This document shows, one piece after another, positions 44,919 to 52,441 of a DNA stretch of 64,000 bases. This DNA is from Streptococcus massiliensis DSM 18628 (lineage in GTDB: Bacteria; Bacillota; Bacilli; Lactobacillales; Streptococcaceae). A program made the position numbers and the translations under genes. The stretch is from the NCBI RefSeq assembly GCF_000380065.1, contig NZ_KB904387.1, positions 1 through 64,000 on the forward strand, in the 5' to 3' direction. The notes beneath the pieces are model-generated. The model had not been told where the DNA came from. It did not search any database and saw only the letters and a list, made by a program, of their open reading frames with translations. The first letter of the stretch is position 1. Every line of letters starts with the position of its first letter.

Positions 44919-46232
44919 TTAAATTGCAAACAAGTCGTTCAAGTTCTCAGCCAAGGTTGGGTGAGTGAAGATTTGTTTTGTGAAATAGGTGTATGAAATC
45001 TTGTTGTCCATGGCAAGAGTGATAAGGTTGATGATTTCTTCGGCACCTTGAGAGAAGATGGTCGCACCGAGGATTTCCTTTGTTTCCGTATTGACAATGG
45101 CTTTAAAGGCACCCCGCAAATCAGCATTAACATGTCCGCGAGGCATACCAGCGACTGGCATTTCTTTTGCTGCATAGGGCAGACCTTGTTCTTTTGCTTC
45201 TTTTTCAGTCAAGCCGATCTGAGCAAGGGGTGGATTAAGAAACATCGTAGTCGGAACATTTTTGCGTTCTTTGAGCGTATAGCTACCGTCACCTGCCAAT
45301 TGGCTATAGAGAATGCGGAAATCGTCTAGTGAGATGTAGGTGAATTGAAGTCCGCCATTGACATCACCTGCCGCATAGACACCAGAAACAGTTGTTTCGA
45401 GGCAGTCGTTGACCTTGATAGCACCACGTTCGGTTAGTTCGATATCTGTGTTTTCAAGATAAAGAGGCTCAACATTTGGTTTGCGTCCAGTCGCATACAT
45501 GAGAGCATCAAAACGGTAAGTCTCATTTTCTGCAATCAAGACGACTTCATCACCTTCGTTTTTGATTTCTTTGGTGCGGATGTTTTGTAGTAATGTTACA
45601 CCATCTTCTTCTAAATATTGTTTGGCAAGAGCAGCGATAGAAGGTTCAACACGTGGTAAGAAAATGTCGCTGGCATCTAAGACTGTCACTTGACTACCTA
45701 ATTTATTAAAGATGCCAGCAAATTCCAGTCCGATATTTCCACCGCCAAGAATTCCCAAGCGTTTAGGTGCTTGCTCAAGGAATTGAATACCTGTTGAGTC
45801 ATATACATGCTTGGTTGTTGTGATGCCAGGGATTGGTAAGATATTAGAGACAGCACCAGTATTGATGACGATTGTCTCAGCGGTTAGTTCTTGGTGTTCA
45901 CCATTAGCAGTGGCTTCGATGACTTTGTTTGATAGGAATTTTGCTTCAGCGTCAATCACGTCAACATGAGCAGAAACCCCAGCGTAGTTTTTGGCGTTAA
46001 GACGCGTAATAACGGCTGTCTTTTCAGCCATGGCTTGATCGAAAGTTAGATTTTTTTCGGCTGCGACATAAAGGGTTTTAGTTGGAATACAAGCGATATT
46101 GATGCAAGTTCCACCATACATAGCTTTGCTGCGCTCAATCAGAGCAACTTTTTTACCAGCAGCGGCCATTTTAGCAGCCAAAGTTTTTCCAGCTTTACCA
46201 AAGCCGATTACAATTAAATCATAGGTTAACAT
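44919..46232 (-). CDS. har: FAD-dependent disulfide oxidoreductase, RclA-like (hypothiocyanous acid reductase)
   Basis: A 437-aa flavoprotein of the pyridine-nucleotide disulfide oxidoreductase family. FAD loop VIGFGKAGKTLA, redox pair GGTCINIACIP (Cys43, Cys48), NAD(P)H loop GILGGGNIGLEFAG, FAD-binding YAAGDVNGG and the C-terminal dimer motif FTHPTLAENLNDLF. It closely resembles, from memory, the pneumococcal Har enzyme that reduces hypothiocyanous acid made by host peroxidases. GGAGG site, and an extended -10 TGATAAAAT on the minus strand at 46267-46259. Confidence 0.88.
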   Translation of the reverse strand: MLTYDLIVIGFGKAGKTLAAKMAAAGKKVALIERSKAMYGGTCINIACIPTKTLYVAAEKNLTFDQAMAEKTAVITRLNAKNYAGVSAHVDVIDAEAKFLSNKVIEATANGEHQELTAETIVINTGAVSNILPIPGITTTKHVYDSTGIQFLEQAPKRLGILGGGNIGLEFAGIFNKLGSQVTVLDASDIFLPRVEPSIAALAKQYLEEDGVTLLQNIRTKEIKNEGDEVVLIAENETYRFDALMYATGRKPNVEPLYLENTDIELTERGAIKVNDCLETTVSGVYAAGDVNGGLQFTYISLDDFRILYSQLAGDGSYTLKERKNVPTTMFLNPPLAQIGLTEKEAKEQGLPYAAKEMPVAGMPRGHVNADLRGAFKAIVNTETKEILGATIFSQGAEEIINLITLAMDNKISYTYFTKQIFTHPTLAENLNDLFAI

Positions 46233-46412
46233 TCTAATACTTCCTCCATTCGAATTCTATTTTATCATAGGCTTTATTTTTTTGCTTAATTCTGCTACGG
46301 AAATTTATTTTCTTGTTTTCAGAAAATATTAATTAATTTTCAAGCAAATATTTTGCACACCTTGTCTAAAAATGCTATCCTATGTTTATCGAAAATAGAA
46401 ATGGAGATAGTT

Positions 46413-46769
46413 ATGTCAATTATCACATTAGTTTTAGGAAGTTTAGTTGCTTTGGAATTTTTCTATATCATGTATTTGGAAACTTTCGCAACAACTTCAG
46501 CTGCAACGGCGCGTGTTTTCAATATGACTAAGGAAGAGTTGGAACGCCTAAGTGTCAATACCCTTTTCAAAAATCAGGGCGTTTACAATGGTTTAATTGG
46601 AGTCCTGCTTTTAATTGCCCTTTTTGTAGTGCCAAGTCTAGTCTGGACGAGAATTTTGCTGAGCTACATCATCTTAGTAGCAGCTTATGGTGCAGCGACT
46701 TCTGATCCAAAAATCCTGCTCAAGCAAGGAGGGCTCGCAATTTTAACTTTAATCAGCTTATTGTTTTAA
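46413..46769 (+). CDS. DUF1304 membrane protein
   Basis: A 118-aa protein with four predicted membrane helices, matching DUF1304: GSLVALEFFYIMYLETF, FKNQGVYNGLIGVLLL, and two C-terminal helices. Function unknown. Start at ATG 46413 (MSIITLVLG), with TGGAG upstream. It is divergent from har across a 180-nt AT-rich space that holds both promoters. Confidence 0.83.
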   Translation: MSIITLVLGSLVALEFFYIMYLETFATTSAATARVFNMTKEELERLSVNTLFKNQGVYNGLIGVLLLIALFVVPSLVWTRILLSYIILVAAYGAATSDPKILLKQGGLAILTLISLLF

Positions 46770-46808
46770 TAATCTGCTCACTGAATAGTGGGCATTTTTA
46801 TAAATTAT

Positions 46809-46824
46809 TGCTACAATAGACCCA
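46809..46824 (+). promoter_or_regulatory. Promoter giving a predicted leaderless mRNA for the YjbR-like gene
   Basis: TGCTACAAT (46809-46817), then 6 nt (AGACCC), then ATG 46824. The expected start nucleotide is the A of the ATG. No ribosome binding site precedes it. Confidence 0.6.
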
Positions 46825-47504
46825 TGGAAAATTTATTTGAAAAATATCAGGCTGTGCCAGAAAAGTTATTAGCATACGGTTTTACGAAAGAAGTGGACAT
46901 TTATGTCTATCAAACGACAATTATGGCTGGTGATTTTGAGCTATGCGTGCAAGTGAAAAATAATCGTGTGACTTACCAGCTTTTTGATCTGGATACGGGT
47001 GATGAATATATTCAAGTGCATCAAGCTAGCATGATGGGAAAATTTGTTGGGCAAGTACGAGCAGCATGCACAGAGGTGCTTTTGGATATTCGAGAATCAT
47101 GTTTTGAAGCGGCTGGTTTTCTTAATGAGCAAAGCCATCGTTTAGTGGATTATGTGGCGCAAACCTATCAAGGGCGGATGGAATATTTATGGAAAAATTC
47201 TTCCAAAAATCGGGCAAATCATACGGGAGTTTTTCGTCATCAACACAGTAAAAAATGGTATGGTCTGTTTATGACCATTGATTGGTCAAAACTTAATCCT
47301 GCACGAACAGGAAAGGTTGAGGTGATCAATGTCAAGAGTGATCGTGTAGTGGACTTGGTCAAACAGTCAGGTATTTATCCAGCCTATCACATGAATAAAA
47401 AATACTGGCTTAGCTTGCCTTTGGACGGCGGTTTGGCAGATGAGCAAATTCAATCTTTGCTGGATCATGGTTTTCAACTTACGAAAAGTTCGTCAGATGA
47501 GTAA
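46824..47504 (+). CDS. MmcQ/YjbR-family protein
   Basis: A 226-aa protein with an N-terminal region (about 1-95) and a C-terminal MmcQ/YjbR-like domain: HSKKWYGLFMTIDWSKL, KVEVINVKSDRVVDLV, GIYPAYHMNKKYWLSLPLDG. The fold is CyaY-like and sometimes called DNA-binding, but the function is unproven. Start at 46824 (MENLFEKY); an upstream in-frame GTG (46788) lies before the promoter. The last codons form half of a terminator shared with the convergent gene. Confidence 0.85.
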   Translation: MENLFEKYQAVPEKLLAYGFTKEVDIYVYQTTIMAGDFELCVQVKNNRVTYQLFDLDTGDEYIQVHQASMMGKFVGQVRAACTEVLLDIRESCFEAAGFLNEQSHRLVDYVAQTYQGRMEYLWKNSSKNRANHTGVFRHQHSKKWYGLFMTIDWSKLNPARTGKVEVINVKSDRVVDLVKQSGIYPAYHMNKKYWLSLPLDGGLADEQIQSLLDHGFQLTKSSSDE

Positions 47505-47520
47505 CTGACGAACCTTTTTT
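47488..47520. terminator. Terminator hairpin made of the overlapping ends of two convergent genes
   Basis: GTTCGTCAG (47488-47496) and CTGACGAAC (47505-47513) pair perfectly, then TTTTTT on the plus strand and TTTT on the minus strand. The stop codons of both flanking genes lie within it. Confidence 0.75.
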
Positions 47521-48761
47521 AAATGATCGGCAAAATTAGTACTGTAAGGTAGATAAGCATAGTCGTAGGGACAAGGATTTAAATAACTACTTTCAAAAAA
47601 ATTTAGTGGTAAATAGCTATGTTTAAGTTGAGGGATTTTTGTTTGTCCTCGTAAATCCAGCAAAATTCCGCGACTAGATAGATGATATGGTAGGGGCAAT
47701 GGGGACTGTTTTAGAGCATTTTTTATAGATAGTTCCTGTTTTTCCTCCATTGATAAAAGTAGCTGGCGATTTTTGGCAAACATGAGATTGTCAATGTAAA
47801 GAGAGAGCGCTTTTTGCATAATGAGATTGTTGTCGTAATCCATGGCATTTTTGTAACGAATGAAAGGCTCTTTGATTGAAGAAGGGAGAACGCAGGCAGC
47901 TACGCGGAGGGCCGGAAAGAGAATGCTTGAAAAAGATTTAATATAAATCACACGATTTTGAGTGTCCAGATAATGTAAAGGAAGTTTTTTTTGACGATCG
48001 AAATCAGCCAGATAGTCGTCTTCAACAATGTAGACATTATAACGGTTTGCCAAGTTTAAAATATCCTCTTTTTCCTTACGACTAAGTGATTGTCCCAAAG
48101 GATTATGAAGGCGAGGAATCATATAAAAGAACTTGATTTCTTCTGTTTGGAAAATTTCTTCTAAGGCCGCTAAATGAATACCTTCGGGTGTCCGTTCAAT
48201 GCTAGCGTAGGGCAGATGTTGGGATTGGACAAGTTCATTCATGCGACTGTATGTCGGTTGTTCCACTAAAATTTTTTCGCGACCATTTGGAAAATCAATC
48301 TGTGAGAGAATTGAGAGGGCCTGTTGGGTGCCTGATGTGATAACAATATTGTTTAGTTGAGTATAGACGGCACTATCTGTGAGAAGTTTTTGGACAGACT
48401 GTTGCAATTCTTCCAGACCTTCCTGTCGATGGTAGTAATTGAAAAGGTAATTTTCACGACCAATTAGAGTTTCATTGACACAGAGACGGAAGTCTTCATA
48501 GGCCTGCTCATGGCCATCTGTTATGAGAACTTCCAAATCTTGATATTCGTTTTCGTCGCCTAAAACATAATAGCCACTTTTAGGTTTGGCGTAAATGATA
48601 TGCTGAAATTTCAGCTCCAACAAGGCTCTTTGTACAGTGTCTTTGTTGCAGGAATATTGAGCGCTTAGTGTCCGAATGGATGGTAATTTTTCTCCTCGTT
48701 GCAGTTTACCAATTTTTATTTGTTTTTCAATATCTGAAATGATTTGTTGGTATTTGTTCAT
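47493..48761 (-). CDS. MocR-type transcription factor (GntR helix-turn-helix plus aminotransferase domain)
   Basis: A 422-aa regulator. N-terminal GntR winged helix: GEKLPSIRTLSAQYSCNKDTVQRALLEL (about 20-47). The rest is an aminotransferase class I-like domain: VITSGTQQALSIL, the EDDYLADF Asp and the PLP-Lys region IYIKSFSSILFPALRVAA. MocR proteins sense PLP or an amino compound. Start at 48761 (MNKYQQ) with GGGGGA; a -10 GTACAAT lies upstream. No target gene is adjacent in a divergent position. Confidence 0.88.
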   Translation of the reverse strand: MNKYQQIISDIEKQIKIGKLQRGEKLPSIRTLSAQYSCNKDTVQRALLELKFQHIIYAKPKSGYYVLGDENEYQDLEVLITDGHEQAYEDFRLCVNETLIGRENYLFNYYHRQEGLEELQQSVQKLLTDSAVYTQLNNIVITSGTQQALSILSQIDFPNGREKILVEQPTYSRMNELVQSQHLPYASIERTPEGIHLAALEEIFQTEEIKFFYMIPRLHNPLGQSLSRKEKEDILNLANRYNVYIVEDDYLADFDRQKKLPLHYLDTQNRVIYIKSFSSILFPALRVAACVLPSSIKEPFIRYKNAMDYDNNLIMQKALSLYIDNLMFAKNRQLLLSMEEKQELSIKNALKQSPLPLPYHLSSRGILLDLRGQTKIPQLKHSYLPLNFFESSYLNPCPYDYAYLPYSTNFADHLKKVRQLLI

Positions 48762-48811
48762 GTGTCCCCCGACAGATTTTTCTCCATTGTACCGCAAATA
48801 TTGGAAAATGA

Positions 48812-48851
48812 AAAGAAAAATGAAGGTGAAACGAATTTTTCACCTTCATTT
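48812..48851 (-). terminator. Terminator of trhA
   Basis: On the minus strand TGAAGGTGAAA / TTTCACCTTCA (48848-48821) followed by TTTTTCTTTTC. Confidence 0.75.
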
Positions 48852-49501
48852 TACAACATGCAGTAAACGATGCCAATATATTGCAGAGCCGAAGCTGCCA
48901 TGATAAATAAGTGCCAAATCATATGGAAGTAGGGTTTCTTTTTGGCATAGAAAAGTGCACCGATGGTGTAGCAGAGCCCGCCTGCCAACATTAGACCCCA
49001 AAAGGTAGGAGTGGTTTGCTGGAGCAAGGCAGGAAGGATAAAGATTACCAGCCAGCCCATAAGTAGATAGAGAAAGAGGCTAAATTTTTCATTGATTTTC
49101 TTGGCAAAAATTTTATAGAGAATACCGAAAATTGTCGTCCCCCATTGAAGGATAATAATAACATAACCCAGCCAGCCATGGACCAATGAGAGAGCAACAG
49201 GGGTGTAACTCCCTGCAATAGCAATGTAAATCATACTATGGTCAATAATTCGCAAGACATATTTGTGGGTTGAACCATAGGTCATAGAATGATAAATCGT
49301 AGATGACAGGAACATGAGAAAGAGGGAAATGACAAAGATTGACATGCCAACAGCCGCTTTCATACCATAGCTGTTATAGGCATGGATAGCAGTGATAGGG
49401 AGCAGTGCCAGCATAGCAGCAGCACCAACTGCATGAGTGACAGCATTTGCAACTTCTTCACCAAAACTGAGTTTAATAGATAATTTAGCTGTTTGATTCA
49501 T
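48851..49501 (-). CDS. trhA: Hemolysin III / TrhA family membrane protein
   Basis: A 216-aa seven-helix protein of the PAQR-like hemolysin III family. Conserved metal-ligand motifs are NAVTHAVGAA, SSTIYHSM, IIDHSMIYIAIAGSYTP and MIWHLFIMAASALQY. In Bacillus and E. coli such proteins influence membrane energetics and lipid homeostasis. Start at 49501 (MNQTAK) with a GAGG site, overlapping the upstream DUF1836 gene by 17 nt; the two form an operon. Confidence 0.9.
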   Translation of the reverse strand: MNQTAKLSIKLSFGEEVANAVTHAVGAAAMLALLPITAIHAYNSYGMKAAVGMSIFVISLFLMFLSSTIYHSMTYGSTHKYVLRIIDHSMIYIAIAGSYTPVALSLVHGWLGYVIIILQWGTTIFGILYKIFAKKINEKFSLFLYLLMGWLVIFILPALLQQTTPTFWGLMLAGGLCYTIGALFYAKKKPYFHMIWHLFIMAASALQYIGIVYCML

Positions 49502-49931
49502 GAGAAACCTCACTTTCTAATTGTGAGAGGAGTTGACGTGTCTGATAGTAAGTTTTTAGCGTGTGACAAGCAGAAAGAATGAGTTCGGGTATATCCGCAT
49601 TTTCTTCATTCATGGCACTGACAAAGCTATTGTAAAGTTGTTCGGGAGGTAATTCCAGCTTTTCGATAGCTGTCCAGATGTCTTGAATAGAAAAGACGGG
49701 CTTTAAGCTAGTAATAGCTAGCAAGCGAGCCACTTGTAAAGAGTTATACTTTTTTTTGATGGGTTTAGGAATATAACCGTGTTTAACGTAATTATTGACC
49801 ATTGAGGCTGTTAAGGTTACTTGAGGTTGATCAGTTGCTGCTAATATAGTCTGGTTAACATAACTCAGAACTTGGTCAAGATAGAGATCCAGCTGAGGTA
49901 GATTCTCCCATTTTGGAAAAGATGATTTCAT
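49485..49931 (-). CDS. DUF1836 family putative regulator
   Basis: A 148-aa protein of the DUF1836 family. The N-terminal part resembles a MerR-like helix-turn-helix (LTASMVNNYVKHGYIPKP, KKKYNSLQVARLLAI). It is probably a transcriptional regulator of itself and of trhA, with which it overlaps. An inverted repeat sits over its own promoter. Start at 49931; the ribosome binding site (GAAAG) is weak. Confidence 0.82.
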   Translation of the reverse strand: MKSSFPKWENLPQLDLYLDQVLSYVNQTILAATDQPQVTLTASMVNNYVKHGYIPKPIKKKYNSLQVARLLAITSLKPVFSIQDIWTAIEKLELPPEQLYNSFVSAMNEENADIPELILSACHTLKTYYQTRQLLSQLESEVSHESNS

Positions 49932-49950
49932 ATTTTCAACTTTCTTTCAT

Positions 49951-49973
49951 CTAGTTTTTATAACTAGATTATA
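49951..49973 (-). promoter_or_regulatory. Promoter and candidate autoregulatory operator of the DUF1836-trhA operon
   Basis: Minus-strand TATAAT (49973-49968) directly abuts CTAGTT-N5-AACTAG (49967-49951), so the palindrome covers the expected start site. Confidence 0.45.
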
Positions 49974-50012
49974 AAATATTAAAGATTAAATGTCAACTAT
50001 TTATCTGAGATA

Positions 50013-50027
50013 TGTTACAATGAAAAT
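50013..50027 (+). promoter_or_regulatory. Promoter giving a predicted leaderless yaaA mRNA
   Basis: TGTTACAAT (50013-50021), then GAAAAT, then ATG 50028. No ribosome binding site. Confidence 0.6.
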
Positions 50028-50756
50028 ATGAAAATTTTAATTCCAACCGCAAAAGAAATGAATTTGGAGAGAGAAGTTGTAGATTCAGCCCCTCTTTCGG
50101 ACAATAGCAGAGCTGTTCTGGCGGCTTTGAGGGCTTATTCCAGTCATGAACTTGCCCAACTTTACAAGGTCAGCCCAGAAAAAGCCCAGCAAGAATATAA
50201 AAACATTGAAAAATTAGCAAAAGGTCAGGCTGCCAGCTACCCAGCTCTTTATCTGTTTGACGGACTCATGTACCGCCATATCAAGCGGGACAATTTGACG
50301 GCAGCAGAGGAAGATTATCTGCGCCAGCATATTCTCATCACTTCCAGTCTCTATGGTGTCATTCCAGCCCTATCGCCTATTTCGCCTCACCGTTTGGACT
50401 TTATGGTCAAGCTGCAAGTGGCTGGGCAAAGCCTCAAGAAATTTTGGCAAAAGCCTTACGCGCAAGCGGTGGCAGGAGAAGACTGGCTGCTTTCTCTCTT
50501 ATCCAGCGAGTTTGAGACCGTTTTTCCAAAGGCTATTCGCGATAAGATGATTCGGGTTAAGTTTTTAGAGGAAAAGGCAGGGGTCTTGAAAGTGCATTCG
50601 ACCATTTCCAAAAAAGCGCGCGGACAATTTTTGACGGCTCTAATGGAGAAGAATATTACCAGCCTCGAGCAGATGAAACAACTAGAATTTACTGGTTTTT
50701 TCTATCGTCCAGACCTTTCTAGTGAGACAGAACTTGTATTTGTTAAGAAAAAATAG
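50028..50756 (+). CDS. yaaA: YaaA family peroxide-stress protein
   Basis: A 242-aa YaaA/UPF0246 protein: MKILIPTAKEM start, ALYLFDGLMYRHI, SSLYGVIPALSPISPHRLDF and FLEEKAGVLKVHSTISKKARG. In E. coli YaaA limits free iron and DNA damage during hydrogen peroxide stress. The start codon lies 6 nt after an extended -10. Near other oxidative-stress genes (gpo, har, FMN reductase). Confidence 0.9.
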   Translation: MKILIPTAKEMNLEREVVDSAPLSDNSRAVLAALRAYSSHELAQLYKVSPEKAQQEYKNIEKLAKGQAASYPALYLFDGLMYRHIKRDNLTAAEEDYLRQHILITSSLYGVIPALSPISPHRLDFMVKLQVAGQSLKKFWQKPYAQAVAGEDWLLSLLSSEFETVFPKAIRDKMIRVKFLEEKAGVLKVHSTISKKARGQFLTALMEKNITSLEQMKQLEFTGFFYRPDLSSETELVFVKKK

Positions 50757-50780
50757 AAAAGCGACCATTGGTCGCTTTTT
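50757..50780. terminator. Bidirectional terminator between yaaA and the FMN reductase gene
   Basis: AAAAGCGACC-ATT-GGTCGCTTTT stem, TTTTTG on plus and TTTTCTATTTTT on minus. Confidence 0.8.
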
Positions 50781-50802
50781 GTTGGTAGGATAAACAGATT
50801 TA

Positions 50803-51357
50803 TTATTTTGCTTCAGTAGCTGAAATTAAAGCATCTGCCTGTGCTTGCAATTCAGCGAATTTGTCTTCGGCAACAGCCAATTTTCCGTCGCCCCATGCTT
50901 CTGGATTGATACTAACGCCCGTGAATGGCTCAACAACATTGGTACGGATGAATGGAAGCAAGCCGCGGTAGTACTTGAAGACTTCGTCTGGAGAAGCTCC
51001 GTTTGCGACTGAGGATACAGTGACCAATTTTCCGTTCAAGGCAGAAGGGCCAGTTGGGTCTGAAAGATCAAGAGCGCGAGACAACCAGTCAAGCAAGTTT
51101 TTCATTACGCCTGGGATAGACCAGTTGTAAACGGGTGAGAAAATCCAGATTGCGTCAGCAGCCAAGATTTCTTCGCGAGCTTTGGCAACAGCAGCTGGAG
51201 CCGGGCTTTCAAGGTCTTGGTTGAAGAAAGGCACTTGACTGTAGTCAAGATAAGAAACTTCCGCTTTGCCAGCAAGAGCTTTTTCAGCTTGCGCTGCTAA
51301 TTGGTGGTTGAATGAGCCTTGGCGGAATGAACCGACGATAAATAATACTTTAGACAT
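50803..51357 (-). CDS. NADPH-dependent FMN reductase
   Basis: A 184-aa flavodoxin-fold reductase: [19 protein letters not shown] (FMN phosphate loop), [41 protein letters not shown] (flavin-binding) and [14 protein letters not shown]. It reduces flavins, quinones or similar. Start at 51357 with GGAGA. It lies directly downstream of a MarR regulator, with a palindrome between them, suggesting control by it. Confidence 0.9.
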   Translation of the reverse strand: MSKVLFIVGSFRQGSFNHQLAAQAEKALAGKAEVSYLDYSQVPFFNQDLESPAPAAVAKAREEILAADAIWIFSPVYNWSIPGVMKNLLDWLSRALDLSDPTGPSALNGKLVTVSSVANGASPDEVFKYYRGLLPFIRTNVVEPFTGVSINPEAWGDGKLAVAEDKFAELQAQADALISATEAK

Positions 51358-51376
51358 AAGAGTCTCCATTTCTTTT

Positions 51377-51403
51377 TTGTTGTATGCATATATGTTACAA
51401 CAA
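51377..51403 (-). promoter_or_regulatory. Candidate MarR operator before the FMN reductase gene
   Basis: TTGTTGTA-N11-TACAACAA, a perfect 8-bp inverted repeat at 51377-51403, just downstream of a possible minus-strand -10 (TGATAAT) and upstream of the GGAGA site. Confidence 0.45.
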
Positions 51404-51424
51404 TTATCACTAGTTAGCAACAAT

Positions 51425-51871
51425 TTAGCTCAAATTTTTAAATTTCTTTAAAATACGGATTAAATCTTCCTTATCCTGCTCGTTCAAAATTCCCAAAACA
51501 TGCGAAATATTTTCTATGTGATAGGGAAGAACTTCCTCAATTTTTTGGCGTCCTAATGGAGTAAGTCCGATAAGAAAAGAACGCCGATCACTAGGATCGC
51601 AAGTTTTAAAAATCCAACCGTCTCTTACCATATTTTTGATAACGACAGTCATATTGCCAGAAGTAGCAAGCATTTTGTCAATGAGGTCTTGAATGCGAAG
51701 GTTGCCTTTGCTGTACAAAGTTTCGAGCACAGAGAACTGAGTAGGTGTTAATCCATGCTCTTTAATAACTAGATTTTCGTGTGTACTCACGGTTCGGGAA
51801 GCTTTATGGAGGACAATAGCTGTTTTGAGTGATAGCTGGTTTTGGTTTAGAAGTTCATTCATCATTTTCAT
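51425..51871 (-). CDS. MarR family transcriptional regulator
   Basis: A 148-aa MarR protein. The winged helix spans about 40-105: [28 protein letters not shown], recognition helix [19 protein letters not shown], and wing [16 protein letters not shown]. One Cys (FKTCDPSD) precedes the wing and could make it redox-sensitive. ATG 51871 lies 6 nt after an extended -10 and lacks a ribosome binding site. It is adjacent to, and probably governs, the FMN reductase gene. Confidence 0.9.
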   Translation of the reverse strand: MKMMNELLNQNQLSLKTAIVLHKASRTVSTHENLVIKEHGLTPTQFSVLETLYSKGNLRIQDLIDKMLATSGNMTVVIKNMVRDGWIFKTCDPSDRRSFLIGLTPLGRQKIEEVLPYHIENISHVLGILNEQDKEDLIRILKKFKNLS

Positions 51872-51877
51872 AATGAT

Positions 51878-51886
51878 ATTTTATCA
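51878..51886 (-). promoter_or_regulatory. Promoter giving a predicted leaderless marR mRNA
   Basis: Minus-strand TGATAAAAT (51886-51878), then ATCATT, then ATG at 51871. Confidence 0.55.
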
Positions 51887-51940
51887 CGATATAGTAAAAA
51901 AGCAAGAGCAAGAAAAATTCTAGTAAAGTAGGAGAATTTT

Positions 51941-51955
51941 TGGTATAATGATTGG
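51941..51955 (+). promoter_or_regulatory. Promoter giving a predicted leaderless ypmB-like mRNA
   Basis: TGGTATAAT (51941-51949), then GATTGG, then GTG 51956. It is divergent from the leaderless marR promoter. Confidence 0.6.
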
Positions 51956-52441
51956 GTGAAAAATAGAAGAAATAAAACTCCAAAGAGCTTGTTTTGGCAG
52001 TTAAGTATGGGCTCGGCCTTGCTATTGTTGTCTTTGATTATATCATTGGGAGTGATTGTCTATCTGGCTCAACTTCCTTATGCGGCGGCAAGGCAGGAAA
52101 TAACTCGGATTGCGGGAAAAGAAGCAGGTATTAAGACGATAGAAAGTATTGATTTTTTCAATGCAAAGGAGAGCTATACTAGTTTGATTGGCAAAAATGT
52201 GAAGGGGCATGAAAAGGCTGTTCTTTTGGACAAAAAACAGCAGCAGGTTTACATTTATGATTTGAAGCAAGGACTCAGCCAAAAAGAGGCAGAAAAGATT
52301 GCGCATACTAAGGGTGTTAAGCAAATTGATAAGGTAACTTTTGGTCGCTTGAATGACAAGCCGGTTTGGGAAGTCAAATCGGGTGTTCACTATTATATCG
52401 TTAATTTTGAAAAGGCCATTACTTCGAAAGAGGAGGAATAA
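51956..52441 (+). CDS. YpmB-like DUF5590 membrane protein
   Basis: A 161-aa protein: basic start (MKNRRNKTPKSLFWQL), one membrane helix (about 20-42), then an extracytoplasmic domain with PepSY-like repeats (ITRIAGKEAGIKTIESIDFF; KGVKQIDKVTFGRLNDKPVW). In Bacillus ypmB precedes aspB and asnS, the same order as here. GTG 51956 is 6 nt after an extended -10. It overlaps aspC by one base. Confidence 0.85.
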   Translation: MKNRRNKTPKSLFWQLSMGSALLLLSLIISLGVIVYLAQLPYAAARQEITRIAGKEAGIKTIESIDFFNAKESYTSLIGKNVKGHEKAVLLDKKQQQVYIYDLKQGLSQKEAEKIAHTKGVKQIDKVTFGRLNDKPVWEVKSGVHYYIVNFEKAITSKEEE

